Positions 25,149-34,307 of a stretch of 64,000 nucleotides of DNA are shown piece by piece. Within the stretch, counting starts at the first letter, position 1; every line of letters begins with the position of its first letter. The position numbers were made by a program, and so were the translations under genes. Source of the DNA: Bacteroidales bacterium (GTDB lineage Bacteria; Bacteroidota; Bacteroidia; Bacteroidales; F082); assembly GCA_017538795.1 (NCBI GenBank), contig JAFYIE010000114.1, positions 1 to 64,000 of the forward strand, written 5' to 3'. The notes beneath the pieces were generated by a model, which did not search any database, was not told the origin of the DNA, and saw nothing but the letters and a program-made list of their open reading frames with translations.

Positions 25149-26114
25149 ATGAAAATCGTGTATTTTGGAACGCCAGAATTTGCGGCATCGCAGCTTGAAG
25201 CTATTTTAGCGGCAGGTTACGATGTGCCTGCTGTTGTCACAACGCCCGACAAGCCGGCGGGACGAGGCAAGCAGATGCATGCTTCGGAAGTAAAAGAATG
25301 CGCTTTGCGTCACGGGTTACCTGTGCTTCAGCCGGAGAAGCTCAAAGACGAGGCTTTTGTGGAGCAGCTCCGCTCATATAACGCCGATTTGTTTGTGGTA
25401 GTGGCGTTCAGGATGCTTCCGGAAGTGATTTGGAGCATGCCTCCGAAAGGAACGATAAATCTTCATGCCTCGTTGTTGCCTCAATATCGTGGCGCGGCTC
25501 CTATAAACCATGCTATTATTAATGGTGAAAAGGAGACAGGACTGACGACATTCATTCTTGATAAAGAGATTGACACAGGCGCGATGATAATGCAAGAAAA
25601 GATAGCTATAGGTGATAAAATGAATGCAGGCGAGCTGCATGATGCGCTGATGAATCTTGGGAATGATGTCATTGTCAAGACCATTAAGAAGATTGAGGAA
25701 GGGAAAGTGGAGGCGATGAGTCAGAATAGTGTCATTGAGAAGGAAAATTTGACCTTGAAACCGGCGCCGAAGGTTTTCAAGGAAGATTGTTATATCAATT
25801 GGAATAAGTCAGGGAAGGAGATATACGATTTTGTAAGAGGGCTGTCGCCATATCCTGCGGCGCATGCTAAAATCCAGAATCCTGAGGGTGAAATTTTAGA
25901 TTTGAAGATATTCGAGACCGAATTAGCGTTAAAATCAGAGGGAAACAGTGACTTTTTAAGCATAAAAACAGACCAAAAGACCTTCTTGAAAGTCGTTTTA
26001 AACGATTCTTGTATTAAAATTATTGAAATTCAGCAGGCAGGTAAAAAGGCTATGCCAATTGCTGAATTCCTAAGAGGAGCAAGGATTTCAGAAGATTGGA
26101 AGGTGGTTCCGTGA
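25149..26114 (+). CDS. fmt: Methionyl-tRNA formyltransferase
   Basis: Fmt formylates initiator Met-tRNA using 10-formyl-tetrahydrofolate. 321 residues: KIVYFGTPEFAASQLEAIL at the N-terminus, the catalytic region INLHASLLPQYRGAAPINHA near residues 102-121, then the OB-like C-terminal domain starting near residue 210 (INWNKSGKEIYDFVRGLSPY). Length and motifs are complete. It follows the terminator at 25100-25128; I see no clear TAnnTTTG box in the 20-nt gap, so expression may depend on readthrough or a weak promoter. Confidence 0.96.
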   Translation: MKIVYFGTPEFAASQLEAILAAGYDVPAVVTTPDKPAGRGKQMHASEVKECALRHGLPVLQPEKLKDEAFVEQLRSYNADLFVVVAFRMLPEVIWSMPPKGTINLHASLLPQYRGAAPINHAIINGEKETGLTTFILDKEIDTGAMIMQEKIAIGDKMNAGELHDALMNLGNDVIVKTIKKIEEGKVEAMSQNSVIEKENLTLKPAPKVFKEDCYINWNKSGKEIYDFVRGLSPYPAAHAKIQNPEGEILDLKIFETELALKSEGNSDFLSIKTDQKTFLKVVLNDSCIKIIEIQQAGKKAMPIAEFLRGARISEDWKVVP

Positions 26115-26187
26115 CTTACAATTGAAAATTTTTTCAAAAAAAATTAAAAAAAATGAAAGAAAAGGTTGTAAGTTACTGATTTTATGT

Positions 26188-26195
26188 TATATTTG
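26188..26195 (+). promoter_or_regulatory. -33/-7 promoter (TTG-N19-TATATTTG) of the HU gene
   Basis: TTG at 26166-26168, exactly 19 nt, TATATTTG at 26188-26195; ATG 38 nt after the box. This is the best full match to the Bacteroidota primary-sigma consensus in the window, fitting a highly expressed gene. Confidence 0.75.
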
Positions 26196-26232
26196 CATGT
26201 CAATAAATATTAACTTCTTAATACTTAAAAAG

Positions 26233-26505
26233 ATGAATAAAGCAGAATTAGTGAATGTAATGGCTGAAAAAGCTGGCCTTACAAAAGTTGATGCAAAGAA
26301 AGCTCTCGATGCATTTATCGGCGCAACAGTTGAAACACTCAAGAAAGGTGAAAAAGTCACTTTAGTTGGTTTCGGCGTATTCTCAAAGACAGTCCGTAAA
26401 GCACATCAGGCACGTAACCCACGTATCAAAGACAAAAAAGTTATGGTGAACGTACCAGAAAAGAAAGTTGCAAAATTCAAAGCAGCTGCAGGTTTATTAA
26501 AGTAA
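26233..26505 (+). CDS. HU family DNA-binding protein
   Basis: A 90-residue histone-like protein that bends DNA and compacts the nucleoid. MNKAELVNVMAEKAGLTKVD is the usual HU start, followed by VTLVGFGVFSKTVRKAHQAR with the conserved GFG, then the DNA-gripping arm RNPRIKDKKVMVNVPEKKV; the common RNP motif of the arm is intact. The upstream frame extends to 26122, but it covers the promoter, and MNKAEL at 26233 gives the standard length. Followed by a strong terminator. Confidence 0.97.
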   Translation: MNKAELVNVMAEKAGLTKVDAKKALDAFIGATVETLKKGEKVTLVGFGVFSKTVRKAHQARNPRIKDKKVMVNVPEKKVAKFKAAAGLLK

Positions 26506-26524
26506 GCCAAATTTTCTATTCATT

Positions 26525-26554
26525 AAAAAAAGGTCGCCGCAGGCGACCTTTTTT
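26525..26554. terminator. Bidirectional terminator between HU and recQ genes
   Basis: GGTCGCC (26532-26538) pairs with GGCGACC (26542-26548) over a 3-nt loop, flanked by an A-run on the left and a T-run on the right, so both strands see a hairpin plus U-tract. Confidence 0.9.
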
Positions 26555-26557
26555 GTT

Positions 26558-28489
26558 TTAAAACAACGACCATTGTTTGCCTTTTTCTTTTAGATTTCCG
26601 TTCTCATCCTGTTCTATGGTGCCGTTGTCGAGCATCCAGCGCACTGTTTCGAGAACTTTTTCTTCGAGGAAGTTTTTCGCTAACGACGGAGTCTCGTACA
26701 GAGGAACGACACGTTTTTTCAGTTCTTCAAGAATTATCTCGCTGATATTCTTAAACTCTTCGTCGTTGATATTCATTTGGTTGCGAATATTGCAGACATC
26801 ACATTTGCCGCATCTCGACTTGATTTTCTCGCCGAAATATCTTAGAAGCTGAACGCTGCGGCATTCGCTGTCGTTGTTTACGAAATCAATCACTGCCTGC
26901 ACACGTTGTGTAGCATCGTCTTTTCGATCTTTGTAAACCTCGTCAGATAGTGCGAAATAGCGTGTATCCTGACGCTCGGTAAGATACTGAATCTGAGGTT
27001 TGTCGCTGCGTTGAATGTATGTCAGAAAGTTGTATTTCTCGAGTTTTTTAAGCGTGTTCTCAACTTTTTCCACATCGACGCCGAGTTTTTGGCTGATCTG
27101 TTCTTCTTTAATCTTGACGAAATCGGAGAGGATGCCGGGATAGTTGCGAAGTAGATATTTGATGATGGCGTCGAACTCAGCGTATTCCACCTGAAAACGG
27201 TAGAGGTCTTCGCGGCTTGCCTTGATCATGAGTTGCGAAGGCGTGTCCATGGCTTCGGACAAAGCAAAAAATCCTTCTCTCTCCATGAGTTTCAAGGAGT
27301 TGAATACTTCCAATAGCGAGAAATCATAGTTTTTGGCGAACTCATTCATGTCGAAAGGATAGCTCTGCTCGTTGCCAGCGCCTACCGGTATTTGAAGATA
27401 GTTTCCGATGGCGTCATAAATGGCTTTTATGCGATCAAGTTCGGGATATGACTGCTGTAGGTTCTCCTTAAGTTGTTTGATGTCTGTGTCGGCTACGAGC
27501 AGGAACGCTTCTGAAGGCTTGAGGTCACGACCGGCACGTCCCGCTTCCTGGAAGTAAGCCTCCAGACTGTCTGGCAGATCCATGTGAACCACGACACGCA
27601 CATCAGGCTTGTCGATGCCCATGCCGAAGGCGTTGGTGGCAACAATGATTTTGATGCGGCCGTCCATCCACAGCTTCTGGCGTTCGTCGCGAGTCTTGGC
27701 ATCTATGCCTGCATGATAAAATGTGGCGCTGATACCCGCTGACTGCAGCCAGTCGGCGATGACTTTAGTGCGTTTGCGGCTGCGTACGTAAACAATACCG
27801 CTTCCTGACTCCATCTTCATAAAGAGACGGTACATAAGCCCATATTTATCAGCGACTTTGATGACGTTGTATGTCACGTTTTTGCGCTCATAGCTTGTCT
27901 GAAACACGTTTCTTTCCTTGAAACCGAGTCGGTATTGAATGTCTTCGACGACTTTCGGCGTCGCGGTGGCTGTGAGCGCGAGAACCGGCGTGTTCGGAAT
28001 GTAGGGGCGAATCTCAGCTATTTTTAGATAAGGTGGACGGAAATCGTAACCCCATTGCGAGATGCAGTGCGACTCGTCGATGGCCAACAGGCAGACTTTC
28101 ATCTTTTTTATCGCCTCGATGAAAGCGTCGGTTAAGAGACGTTCTGGGGAGACGTAAAGAAATTTAAGGTTTCCGAAAACGGCTTTATTGTATGCAAGCT
28201 CGACCTCGCTGGGGTGCATGCCTGAATAAATCGCTGATGCTGAGATATTTATTCGTTTAAGATGAAGGACTTGGTCTTTCATCAGGGAGATGAGAGGAGT
28301 GACAACGATGCATACGCCGTCCATCGCCATGGCAGGAACCTGAAAACATATCGACTTACCGCCACCTGTCGGCAAAAGCGCAAGCGTGTCGTGACCTTCG
28401 ATGACGGAATCAACGATGTCTTCCTGCATCGGACGAAACGACGGGTAACCCCAGTATTTCACCAAAACCGATCGCGTCAAGTCACTCAT
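26558..28489 (-). CDS. recQ: RecQ family ATP-dependent DNA helicase
   Basis: A 643-residue SF2 3'-5' helicase used in recombination and fork repair. Motifs in order: motif 0 YWGYPSFRPMQEDIVDSVIE, Walker A LLPTGGGKSICFQVP, DESH box AIDESHCISQWGYDFRP, SAT-like LTATATPKV, then helicase C with HMDLPDSLEAYFQEAGRAGR. The zinc-binding part has CRSVQLLRYFGE and CGKCDVC. A winged-helix region follows; a C-terminal HRDC domain is not evident, as in many RecQ proteins of this phylum. Confidence 0.94.
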   Translation of the reverse strand: MSDLTRSVLVKYWGYPSFRPMQEDIVDSVIEGHDTLALLPTGGGKSICFQVPAMAMDGVCIVVTPLISLMKDQVLHLKRINISASAIYSGMHPSEVELAYNKAVFGNLKFLYVSPERLLTDAFIEAIKKMKVCLLAIDESHCISQWGYDFRPPYLKIAEIRPYIPNTPVLALTATATPKVVEDIQYRLGFKERNVFQTSYERKNVTYNVIKVADKYGLMYRLFMKMESGSGIVYVRSRKRTKVIADWLQSAGISATFYHAGIDAKTRDERQKLWMDGRIKIIVATNAFGMGIDKPDVRVVVHMDLPDSLEAYFQEAGRAGRDLKPSEAFLLVADTDIKQLKENLQQSYPELDRIKAIYDAIGNYLQIPVGAGNEQSYPFDMNEFAKNYDFSLLEVFNSLKLMEREGFFALSEAMDTPSQLMIKASREDLYRFQVEYAEFDAIIKYLLRNYPGILSDFVKIKEEQISQKLGVDVEKVENTLKKLEKYNFLTYIQRSDKPQIQYLTERQDTRYFALSDEVYKDRKDDATQRVQAVIDFVNNDSECRSVQLLRYFGEKIKSRCGKCDVCNIRNQMNINDEEFKNISEIILEELKKRVVPLYETPSLAKNFLEEKVLETVRWMLDNGTIEQDENGNLKEKGKQWSLF

Positions 28490-28504
28490 TCAACTATTTT
28501 TTTG

Positions 28505-28512
28505 CAAAGATA
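28505..28512 (-). promoter_or_regulatory. -7 box (TATCTTTG) of recQ
   Basis: Reverse strand TATCTTTG, 16 nt from the recQ ATG. Confidence 0.6.
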
Positions 28513-28534
28513 ACAATTATTTGCAAAATTTTCG

Positions 28535-28542
28535 TATTTTTG
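28535..28542 (+). promoter_or_regulatory. -7 box (TATTTTTG) of typA
   Basis: TATTTTTG, 28 nt before the typA ATG at 28570; divergent from the recQ box. Confidence 0.6.
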
Positions 28543-28569
28543 CGCCCGATTTTTTTAAAAAATAAGCAG

Positions 28570-30387
28570 ATGACAAGTATTCGTAATGTTGCAATTATCG
28601 CTCACGTTGACCATGGAAAGACCACTTTGGTGGATAGAATCCTGTATCAGTCAAAGCTTTTCAGAGATGATAAGGATAATGGAGATTTGATTTTGGATAA
28701 CAACGACCTTGAGCGTGAACGAGGTATCACCATCTTGTCGAAAAACGTTTCTGTGCGTTACAAAGATGTGAAAATCAACATTATTGATACTCCTGGCCAC
28801 AGCGATTTCGGTGGAGAGGTGGAGCGTGTCCTTAACATGGCGGACGGCGTTCTTCTTCTCGTCGACGCTTTCGAAGGCCCAATGCCGCAAACACGTTTCG
28901 TGCTTGAAAAAGCTATCCAGCTCGGACTGAAGCCAATCGTGGTGGTGAATAAAGTTGACAAGCCTAACTGCACACCAGAGGAGACACAGGAAGCCGTCTT
29001 CGACCTCATGTATAATCTCGGCGCTAACGACGATCAGCTCGATTTCCCGACAGTGTTCGGATCTTCAAAACAAGGTTGGATGTCGGATCACTGGACACAT
29101 GTCACAAACGATGTGTCATATCTTTTGGATGTGATTATCAACACTATTCCTGAAGCTAAATACGAAGAGGGAACGCCTCAGATGCTTATCACTTCACTCG
29201 ACTACAGTTCATATGTCGGACGTATCGCGGTGGGTCGTCTGAAACGCGGTATCCTCCAGGCTGGCATGAACGTCTCGTTGGTGAAACGCGACGGCTCGAT
29301 CGAAAAAAACCAGATCAAGGAATTATACACCTTCGAAGGTCTCGGCAAAGAGAGAACGAAAAAGCCTGTGATGGCTGGCGATATCGTTGCTGTGATGGGT
29401 CTTGAGAACTTTGAGATCGGTGACACTGTCGCCGACTTCGAAAATCCGGAAGCATTGCCTCCAATCCATGTCGATGAGCCTACGATGAGTATGCTGTTCA
29501 CTATAAACAACTCACCATTCTTCGGAAAAGAAGGGAAATTCGTCACATCACGTCACTTGCGCGAGCGTCTTTACAGAGAGACTGAGAAAAACCTTGCTTT
29601 GCGCGTCGAAGACACCGATTCTCCGGATTCGTTGATGGTTTACGGACGTGGTATCCTTCACCTTAGTATCTTGGTTGAGACGATGCGCCGTGAAGGTTAT
29701 GAGTTCCAGATTGGTCAGCCGAAGGTTCTTTTGAAGGAAATTGACGGTAAGAAATGCGAGCCTATCGAGGTGATGAACGTTCAGGTTCCTGAAAACTTCG
29801 CAGGTCGCGTCATCGAGCTTGCGTCACAGCATAAAGGCGAGATGACGAACATGTCACCTAAGGGCGACCGAATGAACCTCGACTTCGACATCCCGGCGAG
29901 AGGTCTTATCGGCTTGCGTAGCGCTATGCTTACAGCAACAGAAGGTGAAGCGGTGATGTCGCATCGTTTCAAGGATTACGAGCCTTGGAAAGGCGAGATG
30001 GATAATCATGAAGTGGGTGCGCTTATTGCGATGGAGACAGGAACAGCAGTGCCTTACGCTTTGTGGAAACTTCAAGACCGTGGTAAGTTCTTCGTCCAAC
30101 CCAACGAAGACGTATACATGGGTGAGGTCATCGGTGAGAACACACGTTCAAACGATATCGTGTTGAATATCAACAAGACCAAGCATTTGACCAACGTCCG
30201 TGCCTCTGGTTCAGACGATAAGATAGTGCTCATCCCGCCAGTAAGAATGTCGCTTGAGGAATACATGGAATACATCCGCGACGACGAATATCTCGAGGTG
30301 ACTCCAAAGAGCTTACGTCTGCGTAAAATCATCCTCGACGAAATAGAGAGGAAGAGAAGCGGCAGAAAGAGCGAGGAGATAGACTAA
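28570..30387 (+). CDS. typA: Ribosome-associated GTPase TypA/BipA
   Basis: A 605-residue translational GTPase that helps 50S assembly at low temperature and stress. G1 IIAHVDHGKTTL, switch I RERGITILSKN (with Thr), G3 DTPGHSDFGGEVERV, and G4 VVNKVDKP are all seen; domains II, III, V and the BipA-specific C-terminal domain follow, with RGLIGLRSAMLTATEGEA typical. MTSIRN at 28570 is the start; the frame's extra 10 codons upstream lie in the promoter leader. Its TAA overlaps the stop of the convergent histidine kinase gene in the tetranucleotide CTAA. Confidence 0.97.
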   Translation: MTSIRNVAIIAHVDHGKTTLVDRILYQSKLFRDDKDNGDLILDNNDLERERGITILSKNVSVRYKDVKINIIDTPGHSDFGGEVERVLNMADGVLLLVDAFEGPMPQTRFVLEKAIQLGLKPIVVVNKVDKPNCTPEETQEAVFDLMYNLGANDDQLDFPTVFGSSKQGWMSDHWTHVTNDVSYLLDVIINTIPEAKYEEGTPQMLITSLDYSSYVGRIAVGRLKRGILQAGMNVSLVKRDGSIEKNQIKELYTFEGLGKERTKKPVMAGDIVAVMGLENFEIGDTVADFENPEALPPIHVDEPTMSMLFTINNSPFFGKEGKFVTSRHLRERLYRETEKNLALRVEDTDSPDSLMVYGRGILHLSILVETMRREGYEFQIGQPKVLLKEIDGKKCEPIEVMNVQVPENFAGRVIELASQHKGEMTNMSPKGDRMNLDFDIPARGLIGLRSAMLTATEGEAVMSHRFKDYEPWKGEMDNHEVGALIAMETGTAVPYALWKLQDRGKFFVQPNEDVYMGEVIGENTRSNDIVLNINKTKHLTNVRASGSDDKIVLIPPVRMSLEEYMEYIRDDEYLEVTPKSLRLRKIILDEIERKRSGRKSEEID

Positions 30388-32837
30388 TCGGAAATATCAT
30401 ATTTATCGGCTAACATAGCCAAGAGGGCATCGGATTGATTCATGAATTCGATGCCTTTTTCTTCCCAGTCGGGCAGGGTGTAGGCATCCTGACCGCGGCT
30501 GTTGTCAATGTCAATCAGATATTGCGCTGACGCTTGCTCCAGTTGTATGAACATCGGGCGCATCTTGTGGCAGACGGCCTGCGCCTTCGTAAAATCGTGT
30601 TCTGTGATGGCGTCGTTGAGCGTGACGAGATTGTCGGAAGTGGTGTCCACAAAAGCTTTTAAGATTTCACGGATGGCATTGCTGTCGTTGGCGAACATAG
30701 TGCAAAGCTGCGGAAAATCTTCTGAAAACTCACATTTGTCGTTTTCAGTTTCAATCCAGTTGTTATCGAGAAGCTTAGCTAACGTCTTGATACTGAAAGG
30801 TTTTTTAATATATCCGTCGAAGCCTTCGTTGATGGCATATTTCTCTGAATACTCGTCACGGGCTGTCATAAGGACGACTTTTTTGTCTTTGTCGATGGAT
30901 TTTATTGTTTTTAGCACGTCATTGCCGGAGAAAGTACCCATTTCGCGGTCGGTGAGGACCAAATCGTATTTGTTGAGCTCGTTGAGATACTTATTGAACT
31001 CGATATAGGAACGGCAAATGTCGGAATTGTGCCCGATTTTGTTTAACATGGCACAAATGACGGCGAGAAGACTGTTGTCGTCGTCGACGAGAAGTATGTT
31101 GAGTTTTTTATTTGATGTAATTACTTGATTATCAGAAATTGAAGGCTTCGCTTCTCCTTTTTTATCTACGACTTTAACAGGTATTGAAATCTCAAAATGA
31201 CTGCCTTTTTCGAGTTCCGACATCACTTTTATGTTGCCTCCAAGAAGCTCAAGCAGTCCTTTTACAACGAAAAGACCGAAGCCGTTGCCTTCGGCGAGTC
31301 CAGGATTGTTGTCGGCCTTGCTGAATGGCTTAAACATTTCTTCAATTTTCTCTTCAGGTATGCCTATGCCTTGGTCTATTACGTTGAAAACCAGCTTGTT
31401 ATTTATTAAATAGACTCCATAATGCACTTCGCCGTCGATGGTGTATTTCAAAGCGTTGGAAAGGATGTTACTTACCACTTGCTTGATTTTCAACGCATCG
31501 GAATTGATGTAAAGGTCATTGGCGATGTTTTTATGATAGAAAAATTTCAACTGTTTGTTTTCCGCGATAGGTTTGAACATGGCGGCGAGCTGATCGCAAA
31601 GTTCCGAGACATTGAAATCGGTGCGTTTTACAGACTGCTTACCTTGTTCAAGACTTGAAAAATCAAGTAAATTCGATAGGAGAGACAGTATGTGTTGCGA
31701 TGAATATTTCATCGAGTTAAGCCTCTGCATGTCTTCGTCTTTAGGATTTTCCATCTGCATCAGTTCGATATAACCGACAACTGATGAAAGCGGTGCTTTG
31801 ATGTCGTGCGAAACGGAAAGGAGTAGCTTGTGACGGCTCTCCATGATTTCCTCGGTGCGCTTTTGTGCCTCTTCAGTGGCTTTTCTTGCTTTTGAAACTT
31901 TATGTATATCTTTGAAAATCAGGAATATAAAAACTAAAATGCATATCAGAGAAAAAGCTCCTCCGTATGTTGAGTATTCCATATTGCGCTGAATTAGAGA
32001 CTCGCTTTTCTGAATCTCTTCCATAACCGAACTCAATGTCTGTTGGTGGAGGACGATGAGAAGTCCGGAAATTTCTTCTGAAATTTTTTGGTCAGATTCA
32101 ATGAAAATCTGATATTGTTTCTCAACGGCTTTAAGTCGTTCTATGTACTCTTGTTTGCCTTTATCTGTGTAAAGCTTGATATCTTTCATGATATCTATGC
32201 TGTCGTCAGAGTCGTCGGTTATGGTGTCGAAAGTGGTTGTTGAGACTAAAATAATGCTGTCTCGAGGCGTCTCTGACGAGAAAACGCGTTGGAAAAATGA
32301 CTTTTTCTCGGCTTTATGAACGATGGTGTCTTGCTTCGTGACCGCCACAATCTTCGTTTTTTTCTCCGGCTTGTAGTTAGTGATGAGTTTGTAAATCTCG
32401 TCGTAAGGGTTGAAAAGGTCGTATTGGTGCGTTATCCTCTTGATGATGTTTTCCTTGCGTTTCAACAAACTCACAATATCGTTGAGAATCGCCTTGTTTT
32501 TTTCATCGTTGTTTGAATAGAAAATGATGGAGTCCTTGATGCTTGACACCATTTTCAGGTTGTTCTTAAAATCAAGCAAATGCTTTTGCTTTCCAGAAAA
32601 GGAGTAGAGTTGGGCGTCGGATTGTGTCTCGTTGACTTTCTTAATCAAGTCGTTGGTCAAGTCTAAGACTTTTTCGTTTTTATAGATGTTAACTCGTTGA
32701 TTAAGAATGGATTTTTGAAGATTGGAAATGTAATAAATAACGGCGCCGCAAAGAGCTGTCGCAACGAAATAAATTACCAGCGCTTCCCAACGGACGCGGC
32801 TTTCGTAATGTTTTCTATATCTGAATCGCTCTCTCAT
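30384..32837 (-). CDS. Hybrid sensor histidine kinase with receiver and Hpt domains
   Basis: 817 residues. TM1 (about 18-38) and TM2 (about 291-308) enclose a helical periplasmic sensor of roughly 250 residues with no recognised ligand domain. HisKA follows with phosphoacceptor His344 (SVSHDIKAPLSSVVGYIELM), then HATPase with N box (SNILSNALKYT), G1 DQGIGIP and G2 GNGFGLFVV. The receiver spans about 578-695, phosphoacceptor Asp630 (LVLTDREMG). The C-terminal part looks like an Hpt domain with His757 (AVCHKMRPMF). So it is a complete phosphorelay chain lacking its output regulator. The promoter box sits 6 nt before the ATG, suggesting a leaderless mRNA. Confidence 0.92.
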   Translation of the reverse strand: MRERFRYRKHYESRVRWEALVIYFVATALCGAVIYYISNLQKSILNQRVNIYKNEKVLDLTNDLIKKVNETQSDAQLYSFSGKQKHLLDFKNNLKMVSSIKDSIIFYSNNDEKNKAILNDIVSLLKRKENIIKRITHQYDLFNPYDEIYKLITNYKPEKKTKIVAVTKQDTIVHKAEKKSFFQRVFSSETPRDSIILVSTTTFDTITDDSDDSIDIMKDIKLYTDKGKQEYIERLKAVEKQYQIFIESDQKISEEISGLLIVLHQQTLSSVMEEIQKSESLIQRNMEYSTYGGAFSLICILVFIFLIFKDIHKVSKARKATEEAQKRTEEIMESRHKLLLSVSHDIKAPLSSVVGYIELMQMENPKDEDMQRLNSMKYSSQHILSLLSNLLDFSSLEQGKQSVKRTDFNVSELCDQLAAMFKPIAENKQLKFFYHKNIANDLYINSDALKIKQVVSNILSNALKYTIDGEVHYGVYLINNKLVFNVIDQGIGIPEEKIEEMFKPFSKADNNPGLAEGNGFGLFVVKGLLELLGGNIKVMSELEKGSHFEISIPVKVVDKKGEAKPSISDNQVITSNKKLNILLVDDDNSLLAVICAMLNKIGHNSDICRSYIEFNKYLNELNKYDLVLTDREMGTFSGNDVLKTIKSIDKDKKVVLMTARDEYSEKYAINEGFDGYIKKPFSIKTLAKLLDNNWIETENDKCEFSEDFPQLCTMFANDSNAIREILKAFVDTTSDNLVTLNDAITEHDFTKAQAVCHKMRPMFIQLEQASAQYLIDIDNSRGQDAYTLPDWEEKGIEFMNQSDALLAMLADKYDISD

Positions 32838-32842
32838 CGTGA

Positions 32843-32850
32843 CAAAATTA
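32843..32850 (-). promoter_or_regulatory. -7 box (TAATTTTG) of the hybrid kinase gene
   Basis: Reverse strand TAATTTTG; the G is 6 nt from the A of the ATG at 32837. Confidence 0.45.
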
Positions 32851-32882
32851 CTAAAAAAAACTTTGATTTTGGAAATATTTTA

Positions 32883-32890
32883 TAATTTTG
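32883..32890 (+). promoter_or_regulatory. -7 box (TAATTTTG) of galM
   Basis: TAATTTTG, 23 nt before the galM ATG, with TTTG at 32862-32865 about 17 nt upstream. Confidence 0.55.
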
Positions 32891-32912
32891 CAGTATTAAT
32901 TTTGTATGAAAT

Positions 32913-34001
32913 ATGAAAAAGCTCTTGATTTTAGCGCTCAGCGCGATGATTTTAATTGGTTGTACAAAGAAAAAAGAGGTTAAACTTATGAATGTCAATG
33001 ATTTTAACACTGAAGTTGATGGCAAGAAAGTGTCGCTTTACACTTTGAAAAATGGCTTTTTAACCATTCAGGTCACAAACTACGGCGGTCGTGTTGTGTC
33101 GCTGTGGATGCCTGATCGTAATGGAAGTTTTGAGAATATTGTGCTCGGATACGATAATATTGACAGTTATATTAATAATAAAGGTGAGAGATACCTCGGC
33201 GCTGTTGTCGGACGTTGCGCCAATCGTATCGGTAATGGCTCGTTCACGCTTGATGGTAAGAAATATGAGCTTTATAAAAATGATGGCGACAATACGCTTC
33301 ACGGCGGTGAGTTCGGCGTCGACAGAGTGGTTTGGGATGTTCAGTCTGTGACTGATAACGCGATAGTCCTTCATGTGCTCCTCCCAGACGGATTGGACGG
33401 TTTCCCAGGCAATCTCGATATCACCATGACTTACACCTTGACTCCTGAAAACGAGTTCCGTGTTGATTATCTGGCCACAACAGACGCTTCTACGGTCTGC
33501 AACCTTTCGCATCACTCATTTTTCAACTTGAAAGGCGAGGGCAACGGCACAATTCTCGACCATGAGATGATGATTAATGGAAAATTAATCACTGTAATCG
33601 ATAAAAACCTCATCCCAACGGGTAATTTCATTCCGGTTAAAGGCACTCCGATGGATTTCATGCAGGAGAAACCTATCGGACGCGATATCAAAGCTTATCA
33701 TCCGCAGATGGAAAATGGCGGTGGCTATGATTTCAACTGGGTGTTGAACAAACCTATCGGAAAAATTGGATTGGCAGCGTCAGTTCGTGAGCCTGAATCG
33801 GGTAGAATAATGGAAGTGCTGACAGACCAACTTGGAATGCAGTTTTACAGCGGCAATTTCTTCGATGTCAAATACTTGGCATTTGCTCTTGAAACACAAC
33901 AATTCCCAGATGCTATCAATCAGCCTAATTTCCCAAGCGTGGTGTTAAGACCTGGCGAGGAGTATCATCACACCTGCATCTATCGTTTTTCTATTAAATA
34001 G
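32913..34001 (+). CDS. galM: Aldose 1-epimerase, lipoprotein form
   Basis: GalM interconverts the alpha and beta anomers of galactose, glucose and related sugars. 362 residues with an N-terminal signal KKLLILALSAMILIGC and lipobox Cys17, so this copy is probably anchored in the envelope and acts on sugars in the periplasm. Active-site regions are VGRCANRIGNGSFTLDG, DNTLHGGEFGVDRVVW, LSHHSFFNLKG with the catalytic His, and LALETQQFPDAINQPNFPS with the catalytic Glu of the family nearby. It ends in TAG, immediately followed by the stop of the convergent PII-like gene. Confidence 0.93.
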   Translation: MKKLLILALSAMILIGCTKKKEVKLMNVNDFNTEVDGKKVSLYTLKNGFLTIQVTNYGGRVVSLWMPDRNGSFENIVLGYDNIDSYINNKGERYLGAVVGRCANRIGNGSFTLDGKKYELYKNDGDNTLHGGEFGVDRVVWDVQSVTDNAIVLHVLLPDGLDGFPGNLDITMTYTLTPENEFRVDYLATTDASTVCNLSHHSFFNLKGEGNGTILDHEMMINGKLITVIDKNLIPTGNFIPVKGTPMDFMQEKPIGRDIKAYHPQMENGGGYDFNWVLNKPIGKIGLAASVREPESGRIMEVLTDQLGMQFYSGNFFDVKYLAFALETQQFPDAINQPNFPSVVLRPGEEYHHTCIYRFSIK

Positions 34002-34295
34002 TTAAATAGTCTTGTCGATTTTCCAAGAGAACGCTCTCAAACCCAATTCTGGTGTTTGAAGGTCGTGTTGGTTCAGTGCGTGCATTATGTTATCAACTTT
34101 GTCGTCGTCGACGAAGGTTAACATGGCATCGTTGAATGTCGGCCATGTATGGTTACCATAATGAGCTTCGCCTGTATTTGAACCTCTTCCTGTTATCTCG
34201 TTCCATTTGGTGAATCCGCGAACTCCTTGTTTTTCAAGGAGTTCGGAGATTTCTTCGTAATATGCCTGATTGTAGGCGATGAATATTGCTGTCAT
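34002..34295 (-). CDS. PII-like transporter-associated protein (PG0541 family)
   Basis: A 97-residue protein of the small PII-like (ferredoxin-like fold) family found next to RND pumps in Bacteroidota. TAIFIAYNQAYYEEISELLE is the first beta-alpha unit; WNEITGRGSNTGEAHYGNHT corresponds to the flexible T-loop region; VDDDKVDNIMHALNQHD is the second helix. PII-like proteins usually bind a small ligand or metal and tune a membrane partner. Here it is the last gene of the TolC-MFP-RND run, 12 nt after the pump gene, so regulation of that pump is a reasonable inference. Confidence 0.85.
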   Translation of the reverse strand: MTAIFIAYNQAYYEEISELLEKQGVRGFTKWNEITGRGSNTGEAHYGNHTWPTFNDAMLTFVDDDKVDNIMHALNQHDLQTPELGLRAFSWKIDKTI

Positions 34296-34307
34296 GTTTG
34301 TTCTTTT

